Below are positions 1-8,981 of a stretch of 64,000 nucleotides of DNA, piece by piece; position 1 is the first letter of the stretch; each line of letters begins with the position of its first letter. The notes under the pieces are model-generated. The model saw only the letters and a list, made by a program, of their open reading frames with translations. It did not search any database and was not told the DNA's origin. The translations under genes were made by a program, and so were the position numbers. This DNA is from an uncultured Bacteroides sp. GTDB lineage: Bacteria; Bacteroidota; Bacteroidia; Bacteroidales; Bacteroidaceae. The stretch lies in NCBI GenBank assembly GCA_900546355.1, contig URCM01000003.1, positions 11,508 to 75,507 of the forward strand, written 5' to 3'.

Positions 1-63
1 TGTAATATTGCATCGGCCTTAGACTGCAAAACGGGAAAGGAGTAAAATTAATAGAAGATAAAT

Positions 64-1137
64 ATGAACGCACGCTACGGATATGTGATGCTGCTGCTTG
101 CCGCGGGAATATGGAGCGGGTGCGGCGAAGAGAAAAAAGATGCCTCCGAAAAGGAGGGAGTGGAAACGGTGCTTCCCGCACGGGTGGCGGAGGTGAGTGT
201 GATGACCTTGAAGAAACAGGCTTTCGAGCACGAACTGGTGAGCAACGGCAAGGTGGAAGCCAAGCGGTATGCCGCCTTGCAGTTTCGGACTACGACCGAA
301 CCGGTAGCTCGCATTTATGTGAAGAACGGCGACCGGGTAAAGAAGGGGCAGAAGATAGCCGAACTGGACCTGTTTTCCCTGCAAAACAAACTGATACAGG
401 CGGAATACGCGTTGGAGCAGGCTCGGCTGGAGATGCAGGATGTGCTGATAGGGCAAGGGTATGCTCCCGACCGGATGGAAGCCGTGCCCGAATCGGTGAG
501 GAAATTGGCTGCTACCAAAAGCGGATACGGGCAGAGCGAGGCGGCTTACGAACTGGCAGAGCGCGAACTGGAGCAAGCTACGCTGACGGCACCGTTTGAC
601 GGCATCGTGGCCGACCTGGATGGCAAGGAATATAATATACCGGAAAGCGGGAAACCCTTCTGCCGCATTCTCTCGACATCCGATATGGAAGTGGCATTTA
701 CGGTGCTGGAGAGCGAACTGCCGTTGGTAAAAGCGGGCGACAGGGTGGAAGTGATGCCCTATACGGTAGCTTCCGGCAGCTTGCAAGGGCGTATTGCGGA
801 GATTAATCCGTCGGTAGACGAAAACGGGATGGTGAAAGTGAAAGCACAGGTGGACGGGAAAGGCAAGCTGTTCGACGGGATGAACGCAAGGGTGAGCGTG
901 AAGCGTTCGGTGCCCGGACAATTGGTGATACCGAAGACTGCCGTGGTGTTGCGTTCGGGCAAGCAGGTGGTGTTTACCCTGAAAGACGGAAAGGCCATGT
1001 GGAACTATGTGCAGACCGGACTGGAAAACCTGTCGGAATATACCGTGACGGGTGAGGGAATGGAAGAAGGCGTAACGGTCATTACGGCGGGCAATGTGAA
1101 CCTGGCACACGAAACGCCGGTTAAAGTGGTGGAGTGA
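64..1137 (+). CDS. RND efflux periplasmic adaptor (MFP/HlyD family) lipoprotein
   Basis: Membrane-fusion adaptor that would bridge an inner-membrane RND pump and a TolC-type outer-membrane channel. The first 20 residues form a lipoprotein signal ending in W-S-G-C (Cys20), so the mature protein is probably anchored by lipid. A biotinyl-lipoyl-like half motif (VKNGDRVKKGQKIAELD, about residues 81-97) is followed by a helical hairpin (about 100-170) and the second lipoyl half (LTAPFDGIVADLDG), then a beta-barrel domain, the usual order of the family. At 357 residues the length is normal. The stop lies 1 bp before the permease gene, so the two are co-transcribed. The 63 bp before it show no clear promoter, so the operon may begin upstream of the window. 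The substrate cannot be read from sequence. Confidence 0.93.
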   Translation: MNARYGYVMLLLAAGIWSGCGEEKKDASEKEGVETVLPARVAEVSVMTLKKQAFEHELVSNGKVEAKRYAALQFRTTTEPVARIYVKNGDRVKKGQKIAELDLFSLQNKLIQAEYALEQARLEMQDVLIGQGYAPDRMEAVPESVRKLAATKSGYGQSEAAYELAERELEQATLTAPFDGIVADLDGKEYNIPESGKPFCRILSTSDMEVAFTVLESELPLVKAGDRVEVMPYTVASGSLQGRIAEINPSVDENGMVKVKAQVDGKGKLFDGMNARVSVKRSVPGQLVIPKTAVVLRSGKQVVFTLKDGKAMWNYVQTGLENLSEYTVTGEGMEEGVTVITAGNVNLAHETPVKVVE

Positions 1138-1138
1138 T

Positions 1139-4100
1139 ATGGTAAAGTTCTTGATACAACGACCGATAGCTGTACTGATGGCGTTTACAGCCTGCTTCAT
1201 CATCGGAGTCGTCACTTATCGGGCACTGCCGGTATCCTTGCTGCCTGATATCGACATTCCGCAGGTGACAGTGCAGATGACCTCGGAAAACGCTTCGGCG
1301 CGTGAGATGGAGAATACGATGATGGCTCCCGTGCGGCGTGCCTTGCTGCAAGTGTCCGGACTGGAAGAAATGCGCAGCGAGACGCGGGACGGTTCGGGCG
1401 TCATCCGCTTGTCGTTCGAGTTCGGGACGAATACGGATTTGGCTTTCATTGAAGTAAACGAAAAGATAGACGCGGCGATGAACAGCTTGCCCAAGGACGC
1501 CGAACGCCCTAAAGCCATCAAGGCAAGCGCAACCGATATCCCGGTGTTCTACCTGAACATGACCCTGAAGAAAGACGTGCCTTATCAGGCAACCGACGAG
1601 CAGGCATTTCTGACTATGGGCGAACTGGCGGAAAACGTTGTGCGGAGGCGCATCGAACAACTTCCGCAAGTGGCCATGGCCGACATGACCGGAGTGCCGG
1701 AACGGATGCTGCAGATAGTGCCCGATGTGGGGAAGATGAACAGTCTGGGTATCAGTACAGACGAACTGGAACAAGTGTTGACCGCCAATAACGTGGAGCC
1801 GGGGAGCATGTTGGTGCGCGACGGATATTATGAATACAACATTCGTATCGCCTCTTTCTTGCGCACGCCGGAAGACGTGGAAAACATTTATCTGAATAAG
1901 GAAGGGCGCATCGTGCAGTTGAAAGACTTGTGCCGGGTGCGGATGGTGACAGCAGGTGAGACAGGACGTTCGCTGGCCGGAGGAAAACGGGCCGTGACCT
2001 TTGCCATCATCAAGCAGTCGGAAGAGAACATGGACAACCTGAAGGCGGAGCTGAAAAGAACGACCGATTACTTTGCCGCACAGTATCCCGACATTGATTT
2101 TTCGATTACACGAAACCAGACTGAACTGTTGGATTATACCATTTCGAACTTGCAGCAGAATTTCACGTTGGGCTTCCTGTTCATTTTCATCGTGGCGGTG
2201 TTCTTTATCGGCGATGTGCGTTCGCCGTTGATTATCGGCATCACGATGGTGGTGTCGGTGGTGATAACGTTCTTCTTTTTCTATTTGTGCAAGGTGTCGC
2301 TCAATATCATCTCGCTTTCGGGGCTGATTATGGCGGTGGGCATGATGATAGACAATGCGATTATCGTGACCGAAAATGTGTCGCAATACCGGGAGCAGGG
2401 GTATACGCTGAAGCGGGCTGCCGTGACAGGGACGAACGAGATGATAACGCCCATGCTGAGCTCATCGCTCACTACGGTCGCCGTGTTTGTGCCTTTGATA
2501 TTCATGAGCGGCATTGCCGGAGCCATTTTTACCGACCAGGCGTTCTCTATCACGACAGGTCTGGCGGTGTCTTACTTTACAGGCATTATGCTGCTGCCGG
2601 TGTTGTACGTCTTGTTCTTCCGGTTGGGGATGCGGAAATACCGCTGGTTGAATTTCAATTTCAGGGATAAACTAAAGAACGACTGGTTAGAGCGGGGCTA
2701 TGATGCTGGCAACCGGTGGGTGTTTGCACATAAACGGGTAAGCCTGGTGATGGCGGTACTCACGCTTCCGCTATGCGTTGTGATGTTCGGGGTTTTAGAG
2801 AAAGAACGGATGCCGGAGATAGACCAAAACGAACTGGTCGTGAAAGTGGCATGGAACGAGAACATCCATGTAGACGAAAACAACCGGCGAGTAGACGAGC
2901 TGTTGAAGCAAACCGACAGCCTGACCGTGGAGCATACGGCGTATGTGGGGATGCAGGATTATGTATTGAATGCCGATGAGACTTTGTCGGCAGGCGAGGC
3001 GGAACTCTACTTTAAGACGGCGAAGCCGGAGGAGATAGCGGTCCTGGAACGGCACTTGAAAGATTGGTTCGGACGGAACTATCCGGAAGCTGTAGTCACT
3101 TATTCGCCTCCGATGACCATTTTTGAGAAACTGTTCGTGACGGGTGAGGCGGATGTCGTGGCGCAACTGCAATCCCGGAACAAGAGTGTCAGCCCGCAGC
3201 CGGCCGAATTGAAGGAAATAGAGCGGCAAATAGCGGAAACCACCGGTATACGTCCGGAGGCCATCGCCTTCCGGAGCCAGCTGAATATCGTGATAGACCG
3301 CAACAAGTTGCTGCTGTATGGAGTGGATTATAACGAAGTGGTGAGCGTATTGCGTACGGCGTTCAAGGAGAACAAAGTGTCGGTGTTGCGCTCTTACCAG
3401 CAATACTTGCCTATCGGCATAGCGGGCAATGAACGTACCGTGGAGCGGGTGCTGGCTGAAACCTTGGTGGAGAATGTGCCGGGAAACGGGGAAGAAAAAG
3501 CATATTTCCCGTTGAAAGACCTGGTATCGGTACGTCCGGCGGAAGACTTGAAAAGCATTACGGCAGGGATTAATGGCGAATACATCCCTTTGCGCTTTTA
3601 CGATGTGGAAGACGCGCCTAAGCTGATGACGGACATACGGCAGGCGGTAGACGGGTCGGGCAAATGGGACGTGGATTTTGCGGGAAGTTTCTTTTCGAAC
3701 CAGCGGATGATGGACGAACTGATGGTGATATTGGGCATATCCATCTTGCTGATGTATTTCATCTTATGTGCCCAGTTCGAAAGTTTCTTGCAGCCGCTCA
3801 TCGTGTTGGCGGAGATACCGATGGATATTGCTTTTGCCTTGTTGTGTCTGTGGATATGCGGGGATACGCTGAACCTGATGTCCGCTATCGGTATCATCGT
3901 GTCGTGTGGTATTGTGGTGAATGACTCCATCTTGAAACTGGATACCATCAACGAGCTTCGTAAAACCGGCATGCCGCTTTTGGAGGCGATTCATACGGGA
4001 GGAAGGAAGCGGTTGCGTGCGATAGTCATGACTACGTTGACCACTGTCTTTGCCATGGTGCCGTTGCTTTTTACCTCTGATATGGGGTCGGAATTGCAGC

Positions 4101-4216
4101 GTCCTTTATCGGTCGCTATGATTGGGGCAATGACGTTGGGAACGGTGGTCAGCTTGTTTGTCATTCCATTAATTTATTGGTTAATATATAGAAAGCATGA
4201 AACACAGAAACATTAG
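1139..4216 (+). CDS. RND efflux permease, first copy
   Basis: Proton-driven inner-membrane drug or lipid exporter of the AcrB/HAE superfamily, full length at 1025 residues. It has a TM1 followed by the P(V/D)SLLPDIDIPQ type periplasmic entry, two large periplasmic loops and two six-helix bundles. The TM4 proton-relay motif reads GMMIDNAIIVTEN: Asp405 is kept and the second Asp of AcrB (D408) is Asn406. TM10 has GIVVNDSIL where AcrB has its lysine region. This pattern is common in Bacteroidetes and Gram-positive branches rather than in classical AcrB. Its 3' end overlaps the TolC-like gene by 20 bp, which indicates tight translational coupling. The pump certainly belongs to the superfamily; its substrate is unknown. 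Confidence 0.95.
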   Translation: MVKFLIQRPIAVLMAFTACFIIGVVTYRALPVSLLPDIDIPQVTVQMTSENASAREMENTMMAPVRRALLQVSGLEEMRSETRDGSGVIRLSFEFGTNTDLAFIEVNEKIDAAMNSLPKDAERPKAIKASATDIPVFYLNMTLKKDVPYQATDEQAFLTMGELAENVVRRRIEQLPQVAMADMTGVPERMLQIVPDVGKMNSLGISTDELEQVLTANNVEPGSMLVRDGYYEYNIRIASFLRTPEDVENIYLNKEGRIVQLKDLCRVRMVTAGETGRSLAGGKRAVTFAIIKQSEENMDNLKAELKRTTDYFAAQYPDIDFSITRNQTELLDYTISNLQQNFTLGFLFIFIVAVFFIGDVRSPLIIGITMVVSVVITFFFFYLCKVSLNIISLSGLIMAVGMMIDNAIIVTENVSQYREQGYTLKRAAVTGTNEMITPMLSSSLTTVAVFVPLIFMSGIAGAIFTDQAFSITTGLAVSYFTGIMLLPVLYVLFFRLGMRKYRWLNFNFRDKLKNDWLERGYDAGNRWVFAHKRVSLVMAVLTLPLCVVMFGVLEKERMPEIDQNELVVKVAWNENIHVDENNRRVDELLKQTDSLTVEHTAYVGMQDYVLNADETLSAGEAELYFKTAKPEEIAVLERHLKDWFGRNYPEAVVTYSPPMTIFEKLFVTGEADVVAQLQSRNKSVSPQPAELKEIERQIAETTGIRPEAIAFRSQLNIVIDRNKLLLYGVDYNEVVSVLRTAFKENKVSVLRSYQQYLPIGIAGNERTVERVLAETLVENVPGNGEEKAYFPLKDLVSVRPAEDLKSITAGINGEYIPLRFYDVEDAPKLMTDIRQAVDGSGKWDVDFAGSFFSNQRMMDELMVILGISILLMYFILCAQFESFLQPLIVLAEIPMDIAFALLCLWICGDTLNLMSAIGIIVSCGIVVNDSILKLDTINELRKTGMPLLEAIHTGGRKRLRAIVMTTLTTVFAMVPLLFTSDMGSELQRPLSVAMIGAMTLGTVVSLFVIPLIYWLIYRKHETQKH

Positions 4217-5690
4217 TATAGCTATCTTGTCGCTGGTGGCGGGTTGTATGCCGGTAGCGGCGCAACAAACGGTGAAACTGAATTTGCAGGAAACGATAGA
4301 GCTGGCAAACGACAGTTCGTTGTCGGCGTTCCGCTATCAGAATATGTATCTTTCGGGATATTGGGAATACCGCACATACAAGGCAAACCGACTGCCCAGC
4401 CTGACCTTGAACTTGATGCCGGCCCAATACTACCGGTACATTACGCAACGGTACGATTCGAATGAAGATATGGATGTGTATCGGGAACAGCAGATGTTCA
4501 GTGCTTCGGGCGGGTTGAGCCTGTCGCAGAACTTCGACTGGCTGGGCGGTACGTTTTACATGGATACCAATCTGGATTTCATGCGGAATTTCGGCGACTC
4601 GAAATCGACGCAATATTCCACGGTTCCTTTCCGTATCGGATACCAACAGGAACTGTTGGGGTATAATGCTTTCCGGTGGGACCGCAAGATAGAGCCTTTG
4701 AAGTTCGAGAAGGTAAAGAAGCAGTTTATTTATCATACGGAAGAGGTGGCGGAAGAAGCGGTAAACTATTTTTTCGGACTGGCTATGGCGCAGGCCGACT
4801 ACCGGCTTGCGGCAGACAACTTGGTTACGGCCGATACGCTGTGTGCCATCGGGATGCAGCGGCAGAAGATTGCTTCTATTTCGCAAGCCGACTTGCTGAC
4901 GTTGAAACTGGATAAAGTAAACGCGCAGAATACACTGACCAATGCAAGGATTGCGCTCAAGCGGGCAATGTCGGCATTGGCTACTTTCCTGAATATGGAT
5001 AAGAATACGACCATCGAACTGGATTTGCCGGGAAGACCCCGGCGGCTGGAAGTATTGGCGGACGACGCGCTACAGCGGGCAAGGGAAAACAATCCTACTT
5101 ACCTGGAGCAGCGTCAGAATATCCTGGAAGCCGAACGTGAGGTAGACCGTACCAAGAAGGAATCACGTTTCAACGCCAGTTTCGATGCCAGCGTGGGTTT
5201 CAATCAGGTGTCGGATAATATCCGTTCCGCCTACAAGAATCTGCTGCAGCAAGACCTGGTGTCTATCAGTGTATCCATCCCGCTGGTAGACTGGGGTGTG
5301 CGGAAAGGAAAATATAATATGGCGAAAAATAACCTGAATGTCGTGAAGATTGCGGCACGGCAAGAGGAAATCAGTCTGGAAGAAGATGTGGTGATGACCG
5401 TGAGCGACTTCAACGTGCAGCAGGATTTGATTGCAGGGGCAGAGGAAGCCTTGGACCTGGCGGAACTGGCTTACGAGCAGACCCGGCAGCGGTTCATTAT
5501 CGGGAAAAGTGATGTGAACAGCCTGACGTTGGCACTGAACCGTCAACAGGAAGCCCAAAAGAATTATATCCAAGCGTTGCAGAATTATTGGCTGAGTTAT
5601 TATAAGATAAGGAAACTGACCTTGCACGATTTTGAAACAGGCTTTTCGCTATCAGATCGTTTCGACTTTAAAAACGCGAATTTCCGATGA
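4197..5690 (+). CDS. TolC-family outer-membrane efflux channel
   Basis: Outer-membrane factor of the tripartite efflux system. A signal peptide (about 23 residues ending VAAQ) is followed by two OEP repeats rich in alternating helices and beta strands, as expected for a trimeric channel of 497 residues. The gene starts inside the end of the upstream permease and its last 4 bp (ATGA) overlap the start of a second permease. This places the channel in the middle of the operon, between two RND permeases, so both pumps could share this exit duct and the single adaptor. Confidence 0.93.
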   Translation: MKHRNISIAILSLVAGCMPVAAQQTVKLNLQETIELANDSSLSAFRYQNMYLSGYWEYRTYKANRLPSLTLNLMPAQYYRYITQRYDSNEDMDVYREQQMFSASGGLSLSQNFDWLGGTFYMDTNLDFMRNFGDSKSTQYSTVPFRIGYQQELLGYNAFRWDRKIEPLKFEKVKKQFIYHTEEVAEEAVNYFFGLAMAQADYRLAADNLVTADTLCAIGMQRQKIASISQADLLTLKLDKVNAQNTLTNARIALKRAMSALATFLNMDKNTTIELDLPGRPRRLEVLADDALQRARENNPTYLEQRQNILEAEREVDRTKKESRFNASFDASVGFNQVSDNIRSAYKNLLQQDLVSISVSIPLVDWGVRKGKYNMAKNNLNVVKIAARQEEISLEEDVVMTVSDFNVQQDLIAGAEEALDLAELAYEQTRQRFIIGKSDVNSLTLALNRQQEAQKNYIQALQNYWLSYYKIRKLTLHDFETGFSLSDRFDFKNANFR

Positions 5691-8600
5691 AACAGAAAAA
5701 TCATAAAACCGCTTCCGCCTTTACACTGATAGTCAGTTTTATTTGTCTGGCTATTGTGGGGATGTCGCTGATACCTTTATTGCCGGTGAAACTTTCGCCA
5801 TCGCACGAGCTTCCGTCTTTGACTGTGTCTTTTTCTATGCCGGGCAATTCGGCAAGAGTCATAGAGACTGAAGTGACCAGTAAACTGGAAGGGGCTTTGT
5901 CGCGCATTAACGGTGTGCGTAAAATCCGTTCTACTTCTGATAACGGAAGCGGCAGCTTGCGTATCGAGATAGATAAACACAGCGATACGGAGCTGGTGCG
6001 TTTCGAGGTCTCTACCGTTATCCGGCAGATTTGGTCGCAATTGCCCGAAGGAGTGAGTTATCCTTACCTGTCTACACAGCATTCGGACGACCAGTCGGCG
6101 CGGCCTTTTATGACTTACACGCTTAATGCGCCGGCAACTCCTATCTTGATTCAGAATTATGGGGAGAATTATATCAAACCGATGCTGTCTGCCATCAAGG
6201 GTATTTACAAGATAGAGTTGAGCGGAGCTACACCTATGGAATGGAAACTGGTTTATGATAATCGTCTGTTGCAGCAATTGGGACTTTCGGCCGATGATGT
6301 GGAGCAGGCTATCCGGGAATATTACGATGGAGAGTTTTTAAGTATCTGTCAGGCGGATGCGGGAGGCGAGTGGATCAGGGTGGCACGCACTCCGGCGGCG
6401 GAGGGGGAAGGTTTTCATCCTTCTTCCATCTATGTGCAGACACAGGAAGGGGAACAAGTCGCTCTTGACAAACTGGTCACAGTGGTACATGCCGAAGAAG
6501 AACCGAACAGTTATTTCCGTATCAACGGACTAAACTCCATTTACCTGTCTATCACGGCGGATGAGACTGCCAACCAATTGACTTTGGCAAGCCAAATCAA
6601 AGAGGTGATGGGCAAGGTGCAACGCCAGATGCCCCCGGGATACGAAGTGCATATCAGTTATGATGCTACGGAATATATCAGCAAAGAGTTGAATACGAAT
6701 TATTTCCGTACGGCAGTTACGGTTTTGATATTGTTGTTGTTTGTGGCTGTCATTACTTTGAACTTACGCTATCTGTTTCTGATAGTGGTAAGCCTGGCCA
6801 TCAATATGGCAATCGCTTTTATTTTTTATTATCTCTTCGGAGTGGATATCCAGCTTTATTCGTTGGCGGGTATAACCATTTCGTTGAATCTGGTGATTGA
6901 CAACACCATTGTCATGACCGACCATATATTGCATCGCCGGAATCTGAAGGCGTTTATGTCTATCTTGGCTGCTACGCTCACTACGATTGGCGCGTTGGCC
7001 ATTATTTTCTTTATGGACGAGAGGGTAAGGCTGAACTTACAAGATTTTGCAGCGGTCGTGATTATTAATTTAGCGGTATCTCTGTTTGTCGCTTTGTTTT
7101 TTGTGCCGGCACTGATAGAACGGATTCGCTTGCGGCGGCATTCGGTTTTCCGTCATTCATCGCGCGTCAAGCGGGGAGCGGTTTATTTCACGCGGTTCTA
7201 CAATGGAATGGTCAGGGTGATGTGCCGGTATAAGGCGATAGCGTATGTAGTGCTCGTGTTGGCATTCGGACTTCCGGTTTTCCTGTTGCCTGAAAAGATA
7301 GAACATCCGGAGCAGAAAGGCGAGTGGGCTGCTATATATAATAAGGTGTTCGACAATGCCACCTACCGGGAAACCATAAAGCCAATCACCGATAAGTGGT
7401 TGGGCGGAACCTTACGGCTGTTTGTAGAGAAAGTGTATAACGGAAGCTATTTTGGTAACCAGGATGAAGAGGTGGTGTTGTCGGTGACGGCTACCCTTCC
7501 CAATGGCAGTACGTTGGAGCAGATGAATGTGCTGATTAAGCAGATGGAAACTTACTTAAGCGGCTTTCAGGAAATCAGGCAGTTTCAGACGTCTGTCTAC
7601 GACGCACGCCATGCGGGCATCCGTATTTTTTTTAAGAAAGCATACGAACACAGTGGTTTTCCGTATGTCTTGAAGTCGAACATTATCAGTAAAGCACTTA
7701 CGTTAGGAGGAGGAAGCTGGAATGTGTATGGGCTACAAGACCAAGGCTTTTCGAACGATGTGCGCGAGAGTGCCGGCAGTTTCCGGGTAGAGATGTATGG
7801 ATATAATTACGATGAACTTTTGCATTGGGCAGACGAAATGAAAAAGCTCTTGCTTTCGCACCGGCGCATTAAAGAAGTGCTGATAAACTCCGAATTTTCT
7901 TATTGGAAAGACGATTACGATGAATTTATCCTTCAGTTTGATAAAGAGAAAATGGCAAAAGAAAAGTTGACGGCAAGTCTGCTGTTTGCGGCTTTGCGTC
8001 CTGTGTTTATGTCGGACCGTACGGTAGGGAGCATTGTGTATGACAATCAAAACGAGCGTTTGTCGCTTTCTTCGGTGCAGAGTAAGGATTACGATATCTG
8101 GGGACTGATGGAAATTCCGTTTGAGATGAACGGAAGATTGTACAAGTTGTCCGATTTTGCAGCAGTCCGTAAGGAACAGGTTGCGAAGAAGATCGTGAAA
8201 GAAAACCAGCAGTATGTATTGTGTTTGCAATTCGAGTACATCGGTGCGCATCGGCAGGGAGAGAAAATACTGGAAAAGGATGTGAACACCATGAAGGCTT
8301 CTTTACCGATGGGATATACCATAGAAAACAAAAGCAATAATTGGTATTGGGGCGGAGATGACTCGGGACAATATAAATTGCTGTTTATTGTCATAGCCAT
8401 TATCTTTTTCATTTCGGCCATTTTATTTAATTCTTTGAAGCAACCTTTGGCTATTATCGGGGTCATTCCCATTTCGTATATTGGTGTGTTCCTGACATTT
8501 TATCTGTTTGGCTTGACATTCGACCAAGGCGGGTTTGCGGCTTTTGTCTTATTGTGTGGCATTACGGTGAATGCCAGTATTTATATCTTGAATGAATACA

Positions 8601-8878
8601 ACGCCATCCGCCGCCGTTATCTGCGGCAACGGAAAACAGCCGCATACGTCAAAGCGTGGAATGTGAAGGTTATCCCTATATTTCTTACGGTGACTTCTAC
8701 GGTATTGGGATTCCTCCCGTTTATGATAGGCGAGAAAGAGAGTTTTTGGTTCTCGTTGGCGGCAGGTACCATAGGCGGATTGGTCATGTCGGTAATCGGC
8801 ATATTCTTTTATTTGCCTCTCTTCTTGTTGCCGAAGTATAGGAAAAAGAATACATCAGGGTGCGGAAATTTTTCATAG
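5687..8878 (+). CDS. RND efflux permease, second copy
   Basis: Second RND permease of the operon, 1063 residues, with the same two-bundle layout but clearly diverged from the first. TM4 reads LVIDNTIVMTDH (Asp405, Asn406) and TM10 reads GITVNASIYILNEYN. It begins in an ATGA overlap with the channel gene. Two permeases with one adaptor recall MdtB-MdtC of enterobacteria, where they form a heterotrimer, but whether these two mix or work apart cannot be told here. Codon use and base composition are slightly more AT-rich than in the first permease. A short hairpin with a T run follows at 8885-8907. Confidence 0.94.
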   Translation: MKQKNHKTASAFTLIVSFICLAIVGMSLIPLLPVKLSPSHELPSLTVSFSMPGNSARVIETEVTSKLEGALSRINGVRKIRSTSDNGSGSLRIEIDKHSDTELVRFEVSTVIRQIWSQLPEGVSYPYLSTQHSDDQSARPFMTYTLNAPATPILIQNYGENYIKPMLSAIKGIYKIELSGATPMEWKLVYDNRLLQQLGLSADDVEQAIREYYDGEFLSICQADAGGEWIRVARTPAAEGEGFHPSSIYVQTQEGEQVALDKLVTVVHAEEEPNSYFRINGLNSIYLSITADETANQLTLASQIKEVMGKVQRQMPPGYEVHISYDATEYISKELNTNYFRTAVTVLILLLFVAVITLNLRYLFLIVVSLAINMAIAFIFYYLFGVDIQLYSLAGITISLNLVIDNTIVMTDHILHRRNLKAFMSILAATLTTIGALAIIFFMDERVRLNLQDFAAVVIINLAVSLFVALFFVPALIERIRLRRHSVFRHSSRVKRGAVYFTRFYNGMVRVMCRYKAIAYVVLVLAFGLPVFLLPEKIEHPEQKGEWAAIYNKVFDNATYRETIKPITDKWLGGTLRLFVEKVYNGSYFGNQDEEVVLSVTATLPNGSTLEQMNVLIKQMETYLSGFQEIRQFQTSVYDARHAGIRIFFKKAYEHSGFPYVLKSNIISKALTLGGGSWNVYGLQDQGFSNDVRESAGSFRVEMYGYNYDELLHWADEMKKLLLSHRRIKEVLINSEFSYWKDDYDEFILQFDKEKMAKEKLTASLLFAALRPVFMSDRTVGSIVYDNQNERLSLSSVQSKDYDIWGLMEIPFEMNGRLYKLSDFAAVRKEQVAKKIVKENQQYVLCLQFEYIGAHRQGEKILEKDVNTMKASLPMGYTIENKSNNWYWGGDDSGQYKLLFIVIAIIFFISAILFNSLKQPLAIIGVIPISYIGVFLTFYLFGLTFDQGGFAAFVLLCGITVNASIYILNEYNAIRRRYLRQRKTAAYVKAWNVKVIPIFLTVTSTVLGFLPFMIGEKESFWFSLAAGTIGGLVMSVIGIFFYLPLFLLPKYRKKNTSGCGNFS

Positions 8879-8884
8879 AAATCC

Positions 8885-8907
8885 AAAACGCTTTCTGAGG
8901 CGTTTTT
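8885..8907 (+). terminator. Candidate terminator of the RND operon
   Basis: Seven-bp stem AAAACGC/GCGTTTT with an 8-nt loop and a T run, 7 bp after the last RND stop codon. The stem is short and A/T-ended, so it may be weak. Confidence 0.5.
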
Positions 8908-8981
8908 ATTTCTTTTAATATGAAAAGGTGCAGTGGTTTGGAATTTTTTTTGTTTCTTTATAAAAACCAAATTAGTGCGAT

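Noticed and set aside
19-1215. Long minus-strand frame (398 codons) antisense to the adaptor gene, and similar ones at 1121-2386, 9414-10256 and 12657-14276
   Set aside because: They are His/Arg/Leu-rich translations of the strand opposite to clear family genes and arise from codon bias; no family match.
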